The notes: generated from the letters alone by a model not told the origin. 64,000 nt of DNA from Amycolatopsis coloradensis (GCF_037997115.1 NZ_CP150484.1:3857860-3921859); one strand, 5' to 3'. Positions 1 through 8,558 are shown, numbered from the stretch's first letter. Numbers and translations are program-made.

Positions 1-44
1 TCGTGGCGTTCCTGGTCAACGCGGACCAGTTCGGCGTGCATCAT
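1..44 (-). CDS. Possible 5' end of a gene leaving the left edge
   Basis: Reading leftward there are two adjacent ATG codons (starts at 44 and 41) followed by an open frame to the window edge, beginning M-M-H-A-E-L-V-R. It would follow the aldolase gene on the same strand with about 78 bp between them and could be the next gene of that operon. Only 14 codons are visible and the ribosome-binding site is weak, so this is a guess about position, not function. Confidence 0.25.
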   Translation of the reverse strand, partial: MMHAELVRVDQERH

Positions 45-122
45 TACCACTCACGACCCCGGCAGATCGGCCACTGTGCCGGGGTCCCTCAAGGCACGGG
101 CCGGACACGTCCACTCCGTCCG

Positions 123-878
123 CTATTCGCGCACGCTGTCCACGATGGCGCGCAAACCTTCGACCACCACGGTGTTGTAGTTGAACAGAAGGACACTGGC
201 TCCCCGGGCTCGCCATTCCTCGACCTTGCCGGGATGATCCACCAGAGCGCACAACGCGCACCGCGGTGCCGACCCCACCGCCTCGACGATCCGGTCGACG
301 GCCGATCGATACTCCGCATGGTCGAAGTCCCCTGGTATGCCCAGGGAAAGCGACAAGTCGGTCGGGCCGATCCACACGGCGTCGACGCCTTCGGTCGCGG
401 CGATCGCCTCGCAGTTCCGGACGGAGCCCCGGTCTTCGGCCTGAACCACGACGACGGTCTCGCGAGCGGCCTTGGCCAAGTGCTCTTCCAGAGTGACCGT
501 GCCGTGCCGCCCCGCCCGAGTGCTCACCGCGAGGCTGCGAGCACCACGAGGCGGGTAGTGCGCGGCGCGGACCGCGGCTTCGGCGTCTGCGACGTCCGAC
601 ACGTGGGGCACGACGATTCCCGCCGCGCCGGCGTCGAGTGCGTGCAGTGCGGAGGCGGGATCTTTCCCGGCGAGGCGCACCAGCACCGGGATCCCGGCTG
701 CTTCGCCCGCCCTGACATGGTGCTCCACTTCGACGGTCTCGGCAGCCGAATGCTCCGTGTCGAGCAGCACGAAATCGAAGCCCAGATGGCCGGCCAGTTC
801 CACCGCGGAATGAGCGGGGATCTTGAGGATCAGGCCGAGCAGTGGATCGCCGTCGACCATGCGGGAACGTAAGCTCAC
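123..878 (-). CDS. HpcH/HpaI-family aldolase (class II pyruvate aldolase-like)
   Basis: The 251-aa product has the fold and motifs of the HpcH/HpaI aldolase/citrate-lyase family, which cleaves or forms C-C bonds between pyruvate-type enolates and aldehydes. Visible marks are GFDFVLLDTEHS near the N-terminus, VVVVQAED in the middle (the Glu is a metal ligand in the family) and the signature IGPTDLSLSLG near residue 165. The length is normal. The GTG start at 878 overlaps the TGA of the upstream M24 peptidase gene (GAGTGAGC), so the two are translationally coupled; an in-frame ATG at 860 is the alternative. The substrate is unknown. Beside a C7-cyclitol and polyketide cluster it might supply or degrade a small oxo-acid, but that is inference. 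Confidence 0.85.
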   Translation of the reverse strand: MSLRSRMVDGDPLLGLILKIPAHSAVELAGHLGFDFVLLDTEHSAAETVEVEHHVRAGEAAGIPVLVRLAGKDPASALHALDAGAAGIVVPHVSDVADAEAAVRAAHYPPRGARSLAVSTRAGRHGTVTLEEHLAKAARETVVVVQAEDRGSVRNCEAIAATEGVDAVWIGPTDLSLSLGIPGDFDHAEYRSAVDRIVEAVGSAPRCALCALVDHPGKVEEWRARGASVLLFNYNTVVVEGLRAIVDSVRE

Positions 879-2044
879 TCGCCGCCACCCGACAGCGGCC
901 GGTTCCATCCCCGCGCTTCGTCTCCGGGGGCTTCCCATCCGTCCTCCGTGACGATCAGGGTGTCCTCCAGCTTTACTATGCCGACATCGGGATTGGACAG
1001 CGTCGTCTCCAGGGACAGGACCATACCCACTTCGAGCGGGGCTTCCGCGTGATCCGCGGGGTAGGGCACCGGGCCGGTACCGGTCAACCGGGGGACCTCG
1101 TGCGTGATGAGACCCATGCCGTGGCCGACGAAGAACATCTCGTCCGCGTGAGGACACGCTGCCAAAGCCTTGTCGGCAAGATCGAAGATGTCCCCGCCCC
1201 GCCGGCCGGGCGCCACTGCGGCGCGCACACTCTGCTGCACCGACTCGACCTCGGCGAGCAGATCGCGCATCAAGGCGGTGGGCTCACCCGCCACCGCCAT
1301 GCGGGCCAGATCGCCGATGTATCCCTGGTACATGCCGCCGGAATCAAGCGAGAGTGCTTCCCCTTCTTGCCACACCCTGGATGACGGCGCACGATTGAAC
1401 TCACTGCCGCACGACACCAGACAGTAGTCGAAAACCAGTCCCCGATCAGTCTGTTCACGGCGAAAGCGCTCGACTATGTCGATCTTGGTTTCGCCGGGCC
1501 GGGAAGCGGCGAAGGTGGCCGACATGGATTCGATGATCCCGACGGAGGCGGTTCGCACCAGTTCGAGCTCTTCGGGAGATTTGATCGCGCGGATGGCTTC
1601 GAGAACCGGATGAGCGTCCACGAAGGCCGCCTCCGGAAGCGCGGCTCGCAGTACCTCGGCCGCGTCGAACGGGAGGAAGGCTTTTTCCACCGCGATGGTC
1701 GAGTTGTCCAGGCCGTGCTCCCGCAACCCGCTGACGATCGAGTTCGCGGTGTCCACACTCGACCACGACTGGTTCCGGATGTCGGTGACCCACAGCGGGA
1801 AGACGGAAGTCCCCCATTCCTCGTTGCCGCAGCCGATGTAGAACGACTTCTCCGGTGAGCCCTTGATGTAGACGAGTGCCGGAAGGTATCGGGACACGCC
1901 GATCGCGTCAAGGTTGGCGAAGAAGAAGTATCGGTATCCACCGAGCAGGTGCTGGATGGAGAAACGAGTGGTCGCGATCACCACATCGGCGCCGGATTTT
2001 TCCATCAGCGTGTCCATGCGGCTCTGGTCGAACGGTAGGTCCAT
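875..2044 (-). CDS. M24-family metallopeptidase (Xaa-Pro peptidase/creatinase-like)
   Basis: The 389-aa protein has an N-terminal creatinase-like domain (about 1-150) and a C-terminal pita-bread M24 domain. The dinuclear metal ligands can be followed: Asp in LSLDSGG, Asp in YIGDLARM, His in FFVGHGMGL, Glu in LSLETTLS and Glu in VKLEDTLI. All five are present, so it should be an active hydrolase of Xaa-Pro peptides or a creatine-like C-N bond. The ATG at 2044 is chosen because GAGGAG lies 5-6 bases upstream; the longer upstream frame has no such signal and runs into the divergent gene. It is the first gene of a coupled two-gene operon with the aldolase. Its role in the cluster is unclear: removal of a protecting amino acid and unrelated catabolism are both possible. 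Confidence 0.85.
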   Translation of the reverse strand: MDLPFDQSRMDTLMEKSGADVVIATTRFSIQHLLGGYRYFFFANLDAIGVSRYLPALVYIKGSPEKSFYIGCGNEEWGTSVFPLWVTDIRNQSWSSVDTANSIVSGLREHGLDNSTIAVEKAFLPFDAAEVLRAALPEAAFVDAHPVLEAIRAIKSPEELELVRTASVGIIESMSATFAASRPGETKIDIVERFRREQTDRGLVFDYCLVSCGSEFNRAPSSRVWQEGEALSLDSGGMYQGYIGDLARMAVAGEPTALMRDLLAEVESVQQSVRAAVAPGRRGGDIFDLADKALAACPHADEMFFVGHGMGLITHEVPRLTGTGPVPYPADHAEAPLEVGMVLSLETTLSNPDVGIVKLEDTLIVTEDGWEAPGDEARGWNRPLSGGGE

Positions 2045-2125
2045 GACGCTCCTCGAATGAATTCCTGTCACTGTGCGGCCAAGGTAAGTATAGTGTCGAA
2101 CGGCTGGTTTTCCTTCGGTCCAGAA
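2045..2125. promoter_or_regulatory. Divergent promoter region between M24 peptidase and SDR genes
   Basis: Only 81 bp separate the two divergent start codons, so both promoters must lie here. It is AT-richer than its surroundings. A TATAGT box at 2089-2094 could be the -10 element for the rightward gene, but no well-spaced -35 is evident. The leftward gene has GAGGAG as its ribosome-binding site. Confidence 0.35.
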
Positions 2126-2950
2126 ATGAGTGAAGACATGAACGAAAATCTTGGCGGTGCCCAGGCTTCCGTCACCCGTTCGATTTTGGACCGGTTCCGA
2201 CTGGATGGCAGGACTGCCCTCGTGACCGGTGCTGGGCAGGGAATCGGGCGCGCCTTCGCGCACGCCCTGGCGGAGGCGGGCGCCAAGGTGGCGGTCATCG
2301 ACCTCAGCGCGGACCGTGCGGACGAGGTCGCCCGCGAATTGCGGGAGAAGGGCGCGGAAGCCATCTCGATCCAGGCTGACGCCGCCGACGAAAGTTCTGT
2401 CGAGAGCTTTGTGCGCACGACGGTGCAGGCGTTCGGCCGGCTGGACATCGCCGTGAACAACGCGGGAATAAATCTCAATTCCGCGGCCGAGGAAGCAACG
2501 CTCGAAGAGTGGGACATGGTGCACAACCTCAACTTGAGGGGTGTGTTCATCGCTTGTCAGCACGAAGCGAAGGTGATGTTCCCGCAGGGATACGGAAAGA
2601 TCATCAATACCGCCTCGATGGCGTCGATGATCGTGCCTCACCCCCAGAAGCAGGTGTCGTACAACGTTTCCAAGGGGGCGGTGGTGAGCCTGACCCGGAC
2701 GCTGGCCGCCGAGTGGGCCGACCGCGGGATCCGGGTGAACTGCATATCACCGGGAATCATCAGGACCGCCTTGATCGAGGAGTCCGAGGCGCTGGCACCT
2801 CTGGTCGACGAATGGGTTTCGAACATCCCGGCCGGCCGGCTGGGTGAGGTCGGCGACCTCCAGGGCGCCGTGGTCTACCTGGCCAGTGAGGTCTCCGACT
2901 ACATGACCGGCCACAACCTCGCGATCGAGGGAGGGCAGACCTTGTGGTAG
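2126..2950 (+). CDS. Short-chain dehydrogenase/reductase (SDR)
   Basis: The 274-aa product is a classical SDR. It carries the nucleotide-binding motif TGAGQGIG, the NNAG motif, and the catalytic Tyr-x3-Lys in YNVSK. The C-terminus (YMTGHNLAIEGGQTLW) matches the usual substrate-loop end of sugar/polyol and 3-oxoacyl dehydrogenases. It should interconvert a hydroxyl and a carbonyl with NAD(P)H. Start choice is between ATG 2126 and ATG 2138; neither has a strong ribosome-binding site, and the extra N-terminal residues make little difference. It is convergent with the sedoheptulose-phosphate cyclase (18 bp apart), so oxidation or reduction of the cyclitol is a reasonable guess but is not shown. 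Confidence 0.85.
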   Translation: MSEDMNENLGGAQASVTRSILDRFRLDGRTALVTGAGQGIGRAFAHALAEAGAKVAVIDLSADRADEVARELREKGAEAISIQADAADESSVESFVRTTVQAFGRLDIAVNNAGINLNSAAEEATLEEWDMVHNLNLRGVFIACQHEAKVMFPQGYGKIINTASMASMIVPHPQKQVSYNVSKGAVVSLTRTLAAEWADRGIRVNCISPGIIRTALIEESEALAPLVDEWVSNIPAGRLGEVGDLQGAVVYLASEVSDYMTGHNLAIEGGQTLW

Positions 2951-2968
2951 GCCTTGTGACGCCGGGCT

Positions 2969-4243
2969 TTACGCGACCTCCGTCGAGCTGCACGTGGCCA
3001 TTTCCCGCTGGAATTCGATGGCCGCGACCAGTTCCTCGTCCGAGACGTCGTTGACGAAGACGGTGTTCCCGATGCCGACGGGCAGCGGCAGTCGCTGCTG
3101 CCCGTCGCGCCGCCGGACCGTCGCGTGCAGTGCGCTCCCCAGAACTTCCGGCGTGTGCAAAGGGCTCCAGGTGGGCAGCTCGAGATCGGACATCACCGAG
3201 AACACTCGTCCGCACTCGTCCTCGTTCACGAGTCCGCGGCGGCAGGCGAGGGCGGTACTCAGCGCCATGTCGAGACATACGGCTTCGCCGTGCAGCATCG
3301 AGGGAAGGCCGAGCATCTCGACGGCCGGGCTGAAAGTGTGCCCGTAGTCCATGCTGCGTTCCAGCGTTTCTTCCCAAAGATTCGGTTCGAGCTCCTCCAG
3401 CATGCCGGTGATCGCTGCTTCGAGGATGGCGGTGGCGGCGTCGGCTCCCTCGGGTGACCGGCCCTGGAAGTTCTCGTTCAGGACCAGCCGGCCGTGCCGC
3501 TCGAGAAGGCCGAAGAGTGCTTCGTCCTTGATCAGGCCGACTTTCAGGATCTCGGCGAGCCCGTTGCTGATGTGCCGACGGCTCAGTGTCGAGAGAAAGC
3601 CGCGGTCGAGCAGGGTGAGCGTCGCCGCCGAATACGTGCCCAGCTGGTTCTTGTGACCGTTGAAGTTCACTCCGGTCTTGACACCCACCCCGGCGTCGAT
3701 CAAACCGACCAGGGTCGTCGGAACCCTGACGAACGGCGTTCCGCGGCGGTAGAGGCTGGCGGCGAGGCCCACGATGTCCATCACGACACCGCCACCCACC
3801 ACGATGACCGGCTCGCGCCTGCGATCGATCCCGAAGGCGTCGAGTCGCTCCACGAGACGCAATACGACTTCGATCTCTTTGTGTACGTCGCCTGCCTGGA
3901 TCACCATGATCTCGTAGGTGACGCCGTGGTGATCAAAATACTGCCTTATCGCCGGTCCGTACAGTCTGTCGACGGTCTCGTCCACGACGACGAACCGGCG
4001 CTGTGTCCGGTTCCCGCCGGGGCTGCCCGCGTGGAGGAGGTCTGTTCGGTTGGGATCGAAAACGTCCTGGCAAACACGGACTTCGTAGTTGACCGGCTGG
4101 GAAGCCTTGACATGCCAAGAGACCCCGTCCGTCGCGGGTGCGATCTTCTGTGGCGTGATCGGCTTTCGCGGCGCGGGTGGCGCAATGGCTTCCGGCGCGC
4201 TGTCCTCTTTCGCGTCACCGGCTGGAATTGGCGATTTCGGCAT
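2969..4243 (-). CDS. Sedoheptulose-7-phosphate cyclase, 2-epi-5-epi-valiolone synthase-like (EEVS)
   Basis: This 424-aa protein belongs to the dehydroquinate-synthase superfamily. It has the NAD-binding stretch VVGGGVVMDIVG, the family motif GVKTGVNFNGHKNQLG, and metal ligands Glu in NGLAEILK, His in DYGHTFSP and His in MLHGEAVCLD. The KTGVN-GHKN motif is that of sugar-phosphate cyclases acting on sedoheptulose 7-phosphate rather than DAHP, and suggests EEVS (start of validamycin, acarbose and cetoniacytone cyclitols) rather than the deoxygadusol enzyme of mycosporines; the subtype rests on motif memory. About 45 N-terminal residues are Pro/Ala-rich and outside the catalytic fold. It lies 59 bp downstream of the ATP-grasp gene in the same direction, probably co-transcribed. 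Confidence 0.85.
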   Translation of the reverse strand: MPKSPIPAGDAKEDSAPEAIAPPAPRKPITPQKIAPATDGVSWHVKASQPVNYEVRVCQDVFDPNRTDLLHAGSPGGNRTQRRFVVVDETVDRLYGPAIRQYFDHHGVTYEIMVIQAGDVHKEIEVVLRLVERLDAFGIDRRREPVIVVGGGVVMDIVGLAASLYRRGTPFVRVPTTLVGLIDAGVGVKTGVNFNGHKNQLGTYSAATLTLLDRGFLSTLSRRHISNGLAEILKVGLIKDEALFGLLERHGRLVLNENFQGRSPEGADAATAILEAAITGMLEELEPNLWEETLERSMDYGHTFSPAVEMLGLPSMLHGEAVCLDMALSTALACRRGLVNEDECGRVFSVMSDLELPTWSPLHTPEVLGSALHATVRRRDGQQRLPLPVGIGNTVFVNDVSDEELVAAIEFQREMATCSSTEVA

Positions 4244-4302
4244 GCTCGCCCTCTTTTCTCGATCAGATAACGATGATTTCTGCCCGGTGGACTCTTGAAA
4301 GG

Positions 4303-5232
4303 TCAGTGCCGGACCAGGTCGCTCGCGGCCGCCAAGGTGATCAGTGACCGGGCATAACGTTCCGCCGCCGCCGGATAAAGGTGGAAGAACTTCACGGGTG
4401 CCACCGATTCGATCTCCAGCAGCAGCAACCTGCCGGTGACGGGGTGGCGAAGGAAGTCGAGCCGTACCGATACCGGGTGGACCGGAACTGTCTTCAGGTA
4501 GGCGTCGTATGCGTTATGGATGTCGGTGAGGTCCTCGCCGTGTTCGGTGTAGCCGGCACGGGCGTTCGGATGGAATTGTGTTCCCTCGCGTCCCGGCGCG
4601 AGGATGGCGTCCTTGGTGATCGCGTGGGAGACGGCCCCGTCGATCATGATGATTCCGTATTCTCCCAGGGAATCGATCGACGACACGTAAGGCTGGACGC
4701 AGGCGGTGACGCCGGCTTCGTCGAAGGCCGTGAGCCTGGCGACCAGGTCCTGCTCCTCGGTGACGCGAGCGGCGCCGAGCGTGCCTCCGGACGAGATGGG
4801 TTTGACGACGACGGCGGCCTCTCCGAAATCACGTTCGGCGCGCGCGAGCGTTTCCGCCGCGACAGCGCCGATCCGTTCTCCCGGCCGGACCACCGTCGTC
4901 GGGATCGTCCTGGCACCGTGCTGCTCCACCTCGGGGAGGTATTCCTTGCTCATACCGCTCACGATGATGGGGTGCGGGTTCGCCAACCGCACACCCTGCC
5001 GGTGCAGGGAGTCCACCCATTCCCGGAACTGCGTCAGTTTGAGCCACATGCTCCACGGGGATTGCACGGCGACCACGTCGAACATGGTCCAGTCGATCCC
5101 GTCGGAGTCGTCCCATTCGAGAATCTGCGTTGTGCAGCCCTGCTCGTTCAGGCTGGCACGCAGGATGGGGGTGTCGCGATCCGACCAATCACTGCCCGGA
5201 AAGGCGCTGGAGGTCACGAGTGCGATGTTCAC
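4303..5232 (-). CDS. ATP-grasp ligase (RimK/DcsG-like)
   Basis: The 309-aa protein begins MNIALVTSSAFPG, as in ATP-grasp ligases of the cycloserine-ligase (DcsG)/RimK type. The ATP-grasp core follows: VVVKPISSGGTLGA (phosphate-binding Lys and Gly-rich loop), a metal-binding region near VSVRLDFLRHP, and LLLLEIES where the Glu binds Mg-ATP. Such enzymes activate a carboxylate as acyl-phosphate and couple it to an amine or hydroxyl. It is the first gene of a two-gene unit with the EEVS-like cyclase, an arrangement that parallels mycosporine biosynthesis, where an ATP-grasp enzyme joins an amino acid to a cyclitol. Condensation of a cyclitol-derived intermediate with an amino or aryl acid is therefore likely but inferred. 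The N-terminal substrate domain (VQSPWSMW) differs from the usual RSTWDY, so the partner may be unusual. Confidence 0.75.
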   Translation of the reverse strand: MNIALVTSSAFPGSDWSDRDTPILRASLNEQGCTTQILEWDDSDGIDWTMFDVVAVQSPWSMWLKLTQFREWVDSLHRQGVRLANPHPIIVSGMSKEYLPEVEQHGARTIPTTVVRPGERIGAVAAETLARAERDFGEAAVVVKPISSGGTLGAARVTEEQDLVARLTAFDEAGVTACVQPYVSSIDSLGEYGIIMIDGAVSHAITKDAILAPGREGTQFHPNARAGYTEHGEDLTDIHNAYDAYLKTVPVHPVSVRLDFLRHPVTGRLLLLEIESVAPVKFFHLYPAAAERYARSLITLAAASDLVRH

Positions 5233-5552
5233 GGAATGCCTCTCGATAGTTCACAAGCGCCGATTCACGAGCGCCAGGCCAGGGAAGCCGAAGGTGATGC
5301 GCGAACGAGAACCGTCCACGACAGCGATTCCGCGAACCGGAGACGTCGGTCCGCGCCGAGTACTGAAGTTTTTTGCTTGCAGGAGTTTGCCCCACGGGAA
5401 CCCGAAGGTCCAGTGTGGCCACACGGCGTGGACGTTCGGGCAATCGCGTTGGACGAAGCGCGCGGATATGCGCTGAGGTCGGCTCTGCTGGCAGAGGATC
5501 GGTCGCAAGCTACTTCGCCAAGCCACCTCGAGCGACGGGGACGATTGACCAG
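5233..5552. promoter_or_regulatory. Divergent intergenic region, ATP-grasp versus ammonia-lyase operon
   Basis: These 320 bp separate two outward-facing operons and must carry both promoters. An in-frame extension of the ammonia-lyase reading frame runs back to 5373, but it encodes Arg/Gly-rich sequence with no family resemblance, so it is taken as untranslated. A T-rich run (TTTTTTGC) lies around 5370. No clear operator is recognised. Confidence 0.4.
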
Positions 5553-7064
5553 ATGAGCCCGACTCAGATCGCAGCCACAACCCTTGATCCTGCCGTCTCC
5601 CTGGACTTGAAGCTCTTGGACCTGGCGGGGCACCCCCTCAATGTCGTGTTGTCGGACGACGCGATCGCGCGGATCACGCGTGGCCGCCACTTCGTCGAAG
5701 ACGTGCTCGGCGGGGACGGAAGGCCTGTCTATGGAGCGACCACCGGATTCGGCCCTCTCGTGATCTTCGAAGGCCGGGACAGCGCCACCGAGCAGTGCGA
5801 CAACGTTCTGCAGCACCTGACCGTCGGACAGGGCGCCGATCTGCCGGTCCCCATCGCACGGGCCTCCGTGCTCGTGCGTGCTTTGTCACTGGCACAAGGC
5901 TTGTCGGGCGCTTCGGTGTCCACGGTGGACGCTTTGTGCCGGATGCTGTCCACGGGGTTCGCCCCTGCCATCCCGACATGGGGTTCGGTCGGGGCGAGCG
6001 GGGATCTCGTTCCGCTCGCCCACGCGGTCCAAAGCCTGCGCGGAGTCGGGCACGCCTTCGTCGACGGTGAGCGGATGCCCGCCGCTGACGCCCTCGCCGC
6101 CGTCGGGCTCACGCCGCTCGAACTGGATGGACGGGACGCGCTGGCTCTGGTCAACGGCACGTCGGTGACGACGGCCGCCGCCGGTCTCGCGGCGCTGTCC
6201 GCGCAGCGTTCGGTCAAGGTCGCCATCGCGCTGACGGCTGCTCTCGCCGATCTGCTCGGCGCCGTGCCCGCGTTCTTGGCACCCTCATTGCTGAAGGCTT
6301 TCGGTCACCCCGAAGTCGCGACCACCGGGGAAGATCTGGCGTGGTGGCTGAATGAGACGACGCCGTCCCAGGACCGGCCGCTCCAGGAGCCGTACAGCAT
6401 CCGGTGCGCGCCGCAGTTGCTGGGAGCCGCGCGTTCGGCGATCGGGTGGTCCACCCAGACCGTCTCGCAGGATCTGCGCGGGGTGAGCGACAACCCGCTG
6501 TTCTTCCCCGACGAGGACCTCGTCGCCCACGGTGGCAACTTCTTCGGCCAGCCTTCCGCTTTCGCCTCCGATCTTCTGTCCTCGGCGGTCACGCAGATCG
6601 GCAACCTGGCGGAACGCCAGATCGACATGCTGGTGGACCCCGGTCGCAACGGCGGGCGGCCGCCGATGCTCGCCGCCGAACCGGGTAGGCACCACGCCAT
6701 CCAGGGGCTGCAGGTGCTGTCGACCTCGCTGGTGGTGGCGATGCGGCGGGCCTGCACACCCGCGGCGATGCAGAGTGTCCCCACCAACCTGCACAACCAG
6801 GACGTGGTGCCCTTCGGCACCCAGGCGGCGTTGACCGCTTATGAGCAGGCCCACAAGCTGCGCCTGTTACACGGAGCCCTTGGTGTCGCGGTACGGCAGG
6901 CCGCACACCTCGACGACCGTGCTTCGACCGCTTCACGCTGCGCCGGTCTGGTGGCGGCGCTGTCGGAAGAGATCGACCCGATCACCCGTGATCGACCGCT
7001 CGACGAGGACATCAGGGTCGCCGCGGACGTGCTCGATCGCTATACCCAAGAGGTGAGTCCATGA
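5553..7064 (+). CDS. MIO-type aromatic amino acid ammonia-lyase (tyrosine ammonia-lyase-like)
   Basis: The 503-aa protein is a histidine/phenylalanine/tyrosine ammonia-lyase family member. It has the catalytic Tyr loop YGATTGFGPL, the Ala-Ser-Gly triad in GSVGASGDLVPLAH that cyclises to the MIO electrophile, the NGTS motif and DNPLFFPDE. In the selectivity loop it reads QHLTVGQG; His-Leu falls where Rhodobacter tyrosine ammonia-lyase has His89-Leu90, which favours para-hydroxylated substrates. It should therefore deaminate tyrosine (or 3-hydroxy/3-methoxy-tyrosine) to a coumaric, caffeic or ferulic acid. An aminomutase giving a beta-amino acid remains possible, since those share the fold. The ATG at 5553 is chosen because the family homology begins just after it. 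It is the first gene of a tightly coupled operon; its TGA overlaps the next ATG. Confidence 0.85.
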   Translation: MSPTQIAATTLDPAVSLDLKLLDLAGHPLNVVLSDDAIARITRGRHFVEDVLGGDGRPVYGATTGFGPLVIFEGRDSATEQCDNVLQHLTVGQGADLPVPIARASVLVRALSLAQGLSGASVSTVDALCRMLSTGFAPAIPTWGSVGASGDLVPLAHAVQSLRGVGHAFVDGERMPAADALAAVGLTPLELDGRDALALVNGTSVTTAAAGLAALSAQRSVKVAIALTAALADLLGAVPAFLAPSLLKAFGHPEVATTGEDLAWWLNETTPSQDRPLQEPYSIRCAPQLLGAARSAIGWSTQTVSQDLRGVSDNPLFFPDEDLVAHGGNFFGQPSAFASDLLSSAVTQIGNLAERQIDMLVDPGRNGGRPPMLAAEPGRHHAIQGLQVLSTSLVVAMRRACTPAAMQSVPTNLHNQDVVPFGTQAALTAYEQAHKLRLLHGALGVAVRQAAHLDDRASTASRCAGLVAALSEEIDPITRDRPLDEDIRVAADVLDRYTQEVSP

Positions 7065-7879
7065 CCGTCCCGGTGATCCCCCGAATCGTCATTCCCCTGC
7101 CGCAGGAGCGACTCACCCCGTGCTCGGAGGGGGAGCAAGCCGGTCCCGGGGCGTTGCCGCGTCAGTCTCACGCGTCGTGCGCGCGGCGGGAGAACACCCA
7201 GCCCGTGCCGCCTCCGCCGGCCAATTCGGAAATCGAGCGGGCCTGGTACCGCTGGATACTGGGACATCACGGCTCTTTCGTCACTTGGCGATTGCTTTCC
7301 TCCGCGCTCTACCACCGTGATTTCGACGAGGCCGCGGCGCTTTTCGACGCGTACTCGGCGTTGCTGCTCTACGCGGGAAGCTGTACGCCCGAGCTGTACG
7401 GCACGGTGGTGCGGCCGAGGATGGTGGCGCGGGATCCGGCGATGAGCGGAACCTGGGCGCGGGATTACCGCCACATCAATCGGCAACTCGCGGACATCGT
7501 CCCTGCCCGTGGTTCGGCGCTGAAGGAAGCGATGAAGATCAACCGCCTCGTGCACATGTCGGTCGCCTGGCGGCTCGTGCCCACCGGTGGATCACTCCTC
7601 CGCGACTCCGGCCACGACGTCCACGACGAGCCGACCCTCGAAGAGCAAGACATCGTCGACGACTTCTTTCTGCTGGACAGGGGCCCGAACTGCACGAGTG
7701 GATTCCTGGTCGCGCTCCGAGCCCGGATCACGGCGATACTCGCCGACATGCACACCAGGCCGGTTCAGGCGGATTACAGACACGAGGCGGTGAACCGCTT
7801 TCAGGAGGACCTGCCTGTCCATATCGCTCGCGTGGTCTCGATCGCCGAGGCCACGCTCTTGGAAGGAGTCAACGCTTGA
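7061..7879 (+). CDS. Probable haem-dependent tyrosine 3-hydroxylase (LmbB2/Orf13/TyrH-like)
   Basis: The 272-aa protein has about 55 disordered N-terminal residues, then an all-helical body with runs such as YRWILGHHGSFVTWRLL, YAGSCTPELYG, SGTWARDYRHI and FQEDLPVHIARVV. The pattern fits the histidine-ligated haem-dependent aromatic oxygenases that hydroxylate tyrosine in lincomycin, anthramycin and saframycin pathways, but I recognise it from pattern and context, not a definitive motif. The context is strong: it sits between a tyrosine-type ammonia-lyase and a catechol O-methyltransferase, where a 3-hydroxylase is exactly what is missing. The ATG overlaps the upstream TGA (ATGA) and its own TGA overlaps the next TTG start, so the three are translationally coupled. 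If the call is wrong, it is an unassigned helical protein of the pathway. Confidence 0.5.
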   Translation: MTVPVIPRIVIPLPQERLTPCSEGEQAGPGALPRQSHASCARRENTQPVPPPPANSEIERAWYRWILGHHGSFVTWRLLSSALYHRDFDEAAALFDAYSALLLYAGSCTPELYGTVVRPRMVARDPAMSGTWARDYRHINRQLADIVPARGSALKEAMKINRLVHMSVAWRLVPTGGSLLRDSGHDVHDEPTLEEQDIVDDFFLLDRGPNCTSGFLVALRARITAILADMHTRPVQADYRHEAVNRFQEDLPVHIARVVSIAEATLLEGVNA

Positions 7880-8550
7880 CGAACACGGAGACACAGCCGG
7901 CGAAGGCGGTGCCGCTCACCTCGGAAGTGCTCGGCTACATGCGTGATCAGCTCCCGCCGTTCACCGAGGTGCAGCAGGAGCTGATGGACGCCACCCTGGC
8001 TCTGGGCAGCGTGGCCGAGATGCAGGTGCCACCGGAGCAGGGTGCCCTGCTGACACTGCTGGCGAGGCTGATCGGTGCGCGCGTGGCCGTCGAGGTGGGC
8101 ACGTTCACCGGATACTCGACGCTCGCCCTGGCCGAGGGAGTCGGCCAGGACGGTAAGGTGATCACCCTCGACATCACCGACCGCTGGCTGGACATCGCCT
8201 CGAACGCCTGGGCGAAAGCCGGTGTGGCCGACCGCGTGGAGCCCGTCGTCGGACCCGCGGCGGAGAGCATCGAGAAGCTTCCCGAAGAGCCGTTCATCGA
8301 TCTCGTGTTCATCGATGCCGACAAGGTCGGCTACCTCGGCTATTGGGAGGCGCTCGTGCCGAGGGTCAAGCCGAACGGTCTCATCGCGGTCGACAACGTG
8401 CTCTACGCGGGTGAGGCGGCTTCACCCGACGCCGAAGGCAACGCCCGTGCGATCCGTGAATTCAACGAGCACGTGCTGCGTGACGACCGGGTCGAGTCGG
8501 TCATGCTCACCGTGGCGGACGGATTGACCCTGGCGCGCCGGAAAGACTGA
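7876..8550 (+). CDS. SAM-dependent catechol O-methyltransferase (SafC/CCoAOMT family)
   Basis: The 224-aa protein is a class I, metal-dependent O-methyltransferase. The SAM-binding motif is VEVGTFTGYSTLALA, the acidic cofactor residue follows in VITLDITDRW, and the metal site is formed by Asp in FIDADKVGY and Asp-Asn in AVDNVLYAG. This family (SafC, SfmM3, caffeoyl-CoA O-methyltransferase) methylates one hydroxyl of a vicinal diol on an aromatic ring. The TTG start at 7876 is decided by GGAAGGAG seven bases upstream and by overlap with the hydroxylase stop codon. It should methylate the catechol made by the preceding hydroxylase, before or after ammonia loss. Confidence 0.9.
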   Translation: MTNTETQPAKAVPLTSEVLGYMRDQLPPFTEVQQELMDATLALGSVAEMQVPPEQGALLTLLARLIGARVAVEVGTFTGYSTLALAEGVGQDGKVITLDITDRWLDIASNAWAKAGVADRVEPVVGPAAESIEKLPEEPFIDLVFIDADKVGYLGYWEALVPRVKPNGLIAVDNVLYAGEAASPDAEGNARAIREFNEHVLRDDRVESVMLTVADGLTLARRKD

Positions 8551-8558
8551 GGTCGTCC

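Noticed and set aside
2969-5232. Mycosporine-like amino acid (MysA-MysC) cluster
   Set aside because: The ATP-grasp neighbour fits, but the cyclase motif favours EEVS, and the expected O-methyltransferase next to it and the second ligase or NRPS are missing.
5553-7064. Housekeeping histidine ammonia-lyase (HutH)
   Set aside because: It is not near hut genes and its selectivity loop reads QHL as in tyrosine ammonia-lyase; the neighbours process aromatic rings.
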